In this document: positions 12,638 through 16,181 of the stretch, piece by piece
Position numbering within the stretch: the first letter of the stretch is position 1
Layout of the letters: each line of letters begins with the position of its first letter
DNA from: CAZDYP01 sp964509505
GTDB lineage: Bacteria > Chloroflexota > Anaerolineae > JACRMK01
Direction of reading: 5' to 3'
Length of the DNA: 16,181 bases
Assembly (NCBI GenBank): GCA_964509505.1
Contig: CAZDYP010000128.1
Coordinates: 1 to 16,181 of the forward strand
Notes under the pieces: generated by a model
What the model was told of the DNA's origin: nothing
The model's database searches: none
The model's input: only the letters and a program-made list of their open reading frames with translations
Program-made: the position numbers and the translations under genes

Positions 12638-15583
12638 TTATGCTAAGTCGCTAGAACTCATCAAAGATAAGAAGACTTCCACGACGCGTGGATCGAAATG
12701 GCTACCCGATAAGGAACGGATATGCTCAAGCACCCTGTTGAGGGGCCAGCTCGCGCGATAGGGACGATCTGACCGCAGCGCGTCCCACACATCCACCACC
12801 GCAAACAGCCGCGCCCCTAAGGGAATCTCCTCACCCTGTAAGCTGCGCGGATAGCCCGTGCCATCCCATTTTTCGTGATGACAATAGGGAATGTCCAGCG
12901 CGGGATGCAGATAGGCAATGGGCTGCAGCAATTCGTAAGCGTACACGGGATGCTTACGCATGATCACCCATTCCTCATCCGTCAATTTGTCGGGCTTGAG
13001 CAAAATGGCGTCGGGCACGCCCATCTTCCCAATATCGTGCAAGAGCGCGCCGCGCCGGATGTGGACGAGTTCAGCCTCGCCCAACCCCATCGCGCGCGCG
13101 AGGCGCAGGGTCATTTCTGTCACGCGCTGCGTGTGTCCCTCGGTTTCTTTATCGCGCAAATCAAGCGCGCGCGACCACCCTTCAAGCGTTGTGTCGTAAG
13201 CGAGCATCAAATCGGCGTTAGAATGCTGCAAGCTCTGGAATAGCCTGGCGTTATCTATGGCAATAGCGGCTTGTCTTGCCAGCGTCTCCAAGAAGTCCAA
13301 CCAGTCGGCGTCAGCTTCAAATGCCGCGCGATGAAAGACTTCCAACACGCCGTTGACTTGACCTTTGGCAAGCAATGGCACAGCATGATAGGTGAAGAAT
13401 CCTTCTTGGGCAAGCAGCTCGGCGCGCGCGGCGGTCGGCGCAGCGACTTTAGACAGGTTGGGGATTGTGACGATAGAGCGTTCGAGCGCCGCGCGACTCG
13501 CCATCCCTTCGCCGAGGCGGAGCTGGGCGCGTTCCATACTTCTTTGGCGAAAGCCATGCCCAGCCACGTATTCCAACGTGTGGGTCTGAGATTTCAACAG
13601 CCACACTGCAATCGCATCGGCGCGTAAGGGGGCGAGCGCCTGCGAGATGAACACGCCAAGGGTGACGCGGAGCTCGACGCTGCTGCTGATGGCAACGTCA
13701 ATGTTTCTGAGCGCGGCGAGTTGCTCCAAACGCCGTTCGGTTTGCTCGTGCAGCCGTGTGCGCTGAATGGCGTTGCCTGCCATTTCGCTCAAGGTGTGCA
13801 GCAAGCGCAATTCGCCCGCCGCGAGCTCGCGCGGCAGCGGCGCCGACACAAACAACACGCCGACGATGGCGCTCACGCTGCGAATGGGCACACACGCGCC
13901 GCCCCAACCACGCGGCACCTGTGGACGCACCGATTCGCGCAAGTGTGGATCCGTGGCGAATTCGCGCGTGACATGCGCCTCGTTGGTAGCAAAGACTCGT
14001 CCCGCGATGCCTTCGTGCGGCTTCGTCTTGGCGAGCGTGTCTTGGAACCACCCGCGCGCAACCATCGGCGTTAATTCATCACGCGGCTCGTCGTGCAGCC
14101 ACACCGCGCCCGCGTTATAACCTATGACGGCGAGCGTTTCGTCCAACAGCAATGGCAACATCTCGTCGAGTGTTTGCGCCACGCGCAGCGCCGTCGAAAC
14201 TTTGCTGACCGCTTCGAGTTCGGCAAGCCGTTGGCGAGTCTCCTCAAGCAAGCGCGCGTTATGCACCGCGCTCGCTGCTTGGCTGGCGAACAAGGTCAAC
14301 AAGCGCACATCGGCGTTGGTGAACTGGCGTTCACTCTCGCCCGTGATGCTCACGAGCAATACACCAATCAACTCGCCGCCATACACCATTGGCACACTAG
14401 CCACAGCTTTAATGCCGCGTGCGACTAACTGGGGTAAAGCATGAGCCCACCGCTGATAGTTATTCACAATCAGCGCTTCGCGTGTTTGTGCGGTTTGACC
14501 GACTAAGCCTTCGTCCAGACGTAAACGCGAACCGAGCGGCAGCTGGGCATCGTTTGCCACAACCAGCTCCAAGTGTTGCTGGGCAGCGTCGTACAGAAAT
14601 ATGGCGCCGACGGCTGTTTGGGCAAGAGCGGTAGCGCGTGCGACGATAGTCTGCAACAAGGTCGGTAAGTCGCGCTGTAGGGCAAGCTCATGCGCTATAT
14701 CGTATAACGCGGCAAATTCGTCGGCGCGGCGTCGGAGAGCCAGCTCCGCCTGCTTTTGTTCAGTGATGTCGCGCGCCACGCCAAAGATGCCCACCAGCTG
14801 GCCCTTGGCATCAACCTGTGAGGTGATATGATCGGCAACCCAATGATACTCCCCCGTGGTTTTGTGACGCAAACGATATTCGCGCACGCCGCTTTGCCGC
14901 TGGCGATAAAGTTCTGCCGTGCGGGCGAGCAACGGCGCGACATCGTCGGGGTGAACGAGTCGCGCCCAGAGCGTTGGATCTTGGATGAACTCTTGCGCTG
15001 AGTAACCAATGATGTTTGCTGTGTGTCCGCTCACAAAATCGGGCAAGCCTGTCAGGGGGGTGTCGGCGCTTGTTTTCACCGAATAAACGACCTGATCAAT
15101 GTTTTCGAGGATGAGACGGTATTTCTCTTCGCTGGCGCGGAGGGCTTGCTCCAATCGTTTGCGCTCGGTGAGGTCGCGCACGGCGCACAGCGCGAACAGC
15201 TGCCCATGTAGCGTGTAATGACTCAGACTGATATCCACTGGAAACTCTGCGCCATCCTTGCACAAGGCATACAGCTCCAAACCGCTGCCCATGGGGCGCT
15301 TGCCTGGGCGCGCGAAAAAATTGGCGCGCAGCTGCGGATGTCTGTCATGAAACCTCACTGGTATCAAGATTTCGAGAGACTGCCCAATCAATTCAGCGCG
15401 CGTGTAGCCGAAGAGCCGCTCGGCTTGCTCGTTCAGCAGCATGATCTGTCCCGCGAGGTTGACGCTCAGCGTTGCATCGGGCATGAGCTCGAGGCTTTCC
15501 CCAAAGGTGAGAGCGCTCGCTGCCAATGCGTTGGAGGTGTTAGTGTGATTGTTTGATCCTTGCGTGTGAAAGGTAGAACACAT
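12638..15583 (-). CDS. PAS-PAS-GAF-GAF-GAF-HD-GYP protein, probable cyclic-di-GMP phosphodiesterase
   Basis: A 981-residue soluble multi-sensor protein. In order: PAS 1 (about 27-140, ending in VRDLTERKRLE), PAS 2 with PAC (about 150-275, ending in ARDITEQKQAE), three GAF domains (about 290-445, 455-615 and 625-785), and an HD-GYP domain (about 800-975). The HD-GYP signatures are complete: HTQRV, H849-D850 in HDIGKMGVPD, HHEKWDGTGYP (902-912) and GARLFAVVDVWDALRSDRPYR. HD-GYP enzymes hydrolyse cyclic di-GMP. No membrane segment is visible, so ligands or redox/light cofactors would be sensed in the cytoplasm. ATG 15583 (weak GAAGAG site about 6 nt upstream) is chosen: an in-frame ATG at 15646 lies in the tandem repeat array and would add 21 repeat-derived residues. 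The histidine kinase gene follows 19 bp downstream. The repeat array begins 38 bp upstream of the start and may contain or affect its promoter. Confidence 0.93.
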   Translation of the reverse strand: MCSTFHTQGSNNHTNTSNALAASALTFGESLELMPDATLSVNLAGQIMLLNEQAERLFGYTRAELIGQSLEILIPVRFHDRHPQLRANFFARPGKRPMGSGLELYALCKDGAEFPVDISLSHYTLHGQLFALCAVRDLTERKRLEQALRASEEKYRLILENIDQVVYSVKTSADTPLTGLPDFVSGHTANIIGYSAQEFIQDPTLWARLVHPDDVAPLLARTAELYRQRQSGVREYRLRHKTTGEYHWVADHITSQVDAKGQLVGIFGVARDITEQKQAELALRRRADEFAALYDIAHELALQRDLPTLLQTIVARATALAQTAVGAIFLYDAAQQHLELVVANDAQLPLGSRLRLDEGLVGQTAQTREALIVNNYQRWAHALPQLVARGIKAVASVPMVYGGELIGVLLVSITGESERQFTNADVRLLTLFASQAASAVHNARLLEETRQRLAELEAVSKVSTALRVAQTLDEMLPLLLDETLAVIGYNAGAVWLHDEPRDELTPMVARGWFQDTLAKTKPHEGIAGRVFATNEAHVTREFATDPHLRESVRPQVPRGWGGACVPIRSVSAIVGVLFVSAPLPRELAAGELRLLHTLSEMAGNAIQRTRLHEQTERRLEQLAALRNIDVAISSSVELRVTLGVFISQALAPLRADAIAVWLLKSQTHTLEYVAGHGFRQRSMERAQLRLGEGMASRAALERSIVTIPNLSKVAAPTAARAELLAQEGFFTYHAVPLLAKGQVNGVLEVFHRAAFEADADWLDFLETLARQAAIAIDNARLFQSLQHSNADLMLAYDTTLEGWSRALDLRDKETEGHTQRVTEMTLRLARAMGLGEAELVHIRRGALLHDIGKMGVPDAILLKPDKLTDEEWVIMRKHPVYAYELLQPIAYLHPALDIPYCHHEKWDGTGYPRSLQGEEIPLGARLFAVVDVWDALRSDRPYRASWPLNRVLEHIRSLSGSHFDPRVVEVFLSLMSSSDLA

Positions 15584-15620
15584 ATATGCTCTTCGGTGCG
15601 ACCCTATGGCGCAGATCTTT

Positions 15621-16053
15621 GTAAGACAAGTTTTTAACTTGTCCACGTAGGCAAGTTGCCGTAAGACAAGTTTTTAACTTGTCCACGCAGGCAAGTTGCA
15701 GTAGGACAAGTTTTTAACTTGTCCACGTAGGCAAGTTGCAGTAGGACAAGTTTTTAACTTGTCCACGTAGGCAAGTTGCTGTAAGACAAGTTTTTAACTT
15801 GTCCACGCAGGCAAGTTGCAGTAGGACAAGTTTTTNNNNNNNNNNNNNNNNNNNNNNNNNNNNNNNNNNNNNNNNNNNNNNNNNNNNNNNNNNNNNNNNN
15901 NNNNNNNNNNNNNNNNNNNNNNNNNNNNNNNNNNNAACTTGTCCACGTAGGCAAGTTGCAGTAGGACAAGTTTTTAACTTGTCCAGGTAGGAAAGTTACT
16001 GTAAGATAAGTTTTTAACTTGTCCACGTAGGCAAGTTTGCAACTTGCCCTACG
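15621..16053. repeat. Tandem array of a 40-bp hairpin-forming repeat, interrupted by an assembly gap
   Basis: Five full 40-bp units run in phase from 15621 to 15820, a sixth is cut at 15836 by Ns, and about 2.6 units follow the gap (15936-16040). Each unit contains GACAAGTT-TTT-AACTTGTC, a perfect 8-bp stem (9 bp in GGACAAG units), then CCACGTAG, GCAAGTTGC and a variable last base. Variants are few (AAG/AGG at position 4-5, CGT/CGC, last base c/a/t). The last unit before the right flank, and the flank, form a different hairpin: CGTAGGCAAGTT-TGC-AACTTGC(C)CTACG (16026-16053). The period is not a multiple of three and no frame is consistently open, so it is non-coding. The true copy number is unknown. 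Confidence 0.95.
15836..15935. other. Assembly gap of 100 N
   Basis: Exactly 100 N, a conventional placeholder length, inside the tandem array. Repeat phase is maintained across it only if the true length equals a suitable value, so the real size of the array cannot be read. Confidence 0.98.
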
Positions 16054-16146
16054 CCAAGGTCTGGCTCGCGAATCACTGTTTGGATTATAAGCGCCAAAGC
16101 CTATACGCGTCAAAGACTTAATGAGAACAGGACTTACGCTTCTGAC

Positions 16147-16176
16147 CGTCATTGCGAGCGGAGCGAAGCAATCTCC
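16147..16176. repeat. Dispersed intergenic repeat of the CATTGCGAGCGNAGCGAAGCAATC type
   Basis: Positions 16147-16176 read CGTCATTGCGAGCGGAGCG followed by AAGCAATCTCC. I recall very similar sequences as abundant intergenic repeats in several bacterial phyla, including Chloroflexota. The arms TTGC...GCAA give an imperfect inverted repeat. The 93 bp between this and the tandem array (16054-16146) show no gene or clear signal. Confidence 0.65.
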
Positions 16177-16181
16177 CCGCA

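Noticed and set aside
12641..12656. Third copy of the TAGTCGCT palindrome at the end of the HD-GYP gene
   Set aside because: Only one half-site (AAGTCGCTAG) is present and it encodes the C-terminal residues; chance match is likely.
15584..15646. Upstream start of the HD-GYP protein at 15646
   Set aside because: The extra 21 codons are read from the tandem repeat; ATG 15583 follows the repeat and directly precedes the PAS region.
15621..16040. CRISPR array
   Set aside because: The whole 40-bp period is conserved, including the part that would be the spacer; there are no unique spacers and no cas genes.
15754..16152. Minus-strand open frame through the repeats
   Set aside because: It runs through the N gap and a 40-bp period that shifts frame each unit; no ribosome site or domain.

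Overview
The window is most likely a contig from a Chloroflexota bacterium (Anaerolineae-like). This is judged from the protein repertoire: soluble Ser/Thr kinase with PQQ-type repeats, zinc ribbon-FHA proteins, class III cyclases opening with a T-G-I-V-T-F-L-L-S-D-type motif, and multi-GAF HD-GYP proteins. Short dispersed intergenic repeats of the CATTGCGAGCGNAGCGAAGCAATC type agree with it. No rRNA, tRNA, transposase or phage gene is visible. A 100-N assembly gap lies inside a tandem repeat near the right end.

Layout. 1-78: start of a gene leaving the window on the minus strand, divergent from the first plus-strand gene, with candidate promoters for both directions between them. 235-8433: a plus-strand phospho-signalling block made of a Ser/Thr kinase-PQQ propeller protein, a PP2C phosphatase, then a compact run (4-nt overlap, 25-bp and 12-bp gaps) of J-domain/VWA protein 1, zinc ribbon-FHA protein, J-domain/VWA protein 2, and class III cyclase-zinc ribbon-FHA protein. 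A small unrecognised 81-residue protein follows, and a clear intrinsic terminator ends the block. 8523-10109: a separate FHA-GAF-class III cyclase gene with its own terminator. 10181-11323: a radical SAM protein of the AmrS family. 11449-15583: a minus-strand pair, PAS-PAS-GAF-GAF-GAF-HD-GYP followed 19 bp later by a soluble histidine kinase with an MshEN-like N-terminal domain. 15621-16053: a 40-bp hairpin-forming tandem repeat array interrupted by the gap. 16147-16176: a dispersed repeat.

How the genes may work together (inference). The kinase and phosphatase would write and erase phospho-Ser/Thr marks, and the three FHA proteins could read them. The two J-domain/VWA proteins could couple the marks to Hsp70 (DnaK) action through the HPD motif, with VWA MIDAS sites binding a partner or client. 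Two cyclases would convert the state into a cyclic nucleotide signal. The central part is a duplicated two-gene cassette [J-VWA + zinc ribbon-FHA]; in the second copy the FHA protein carries a cyclase domain at its N-terminus. The minus-strand pair looks like a cyclic-di-GMP unit: an HD-GYP phosphodiesterase beside a kinase whose N-terminal motif resembles the c-di-GMP-binding MshEN motif. The most interesting candidate for an undescribed system is the kinase/phosphatase/J-VWA/FHA/cyclase block, whose triad of VWA, PP2C and kinase recalls the TerY-P triad but with J-domains added.
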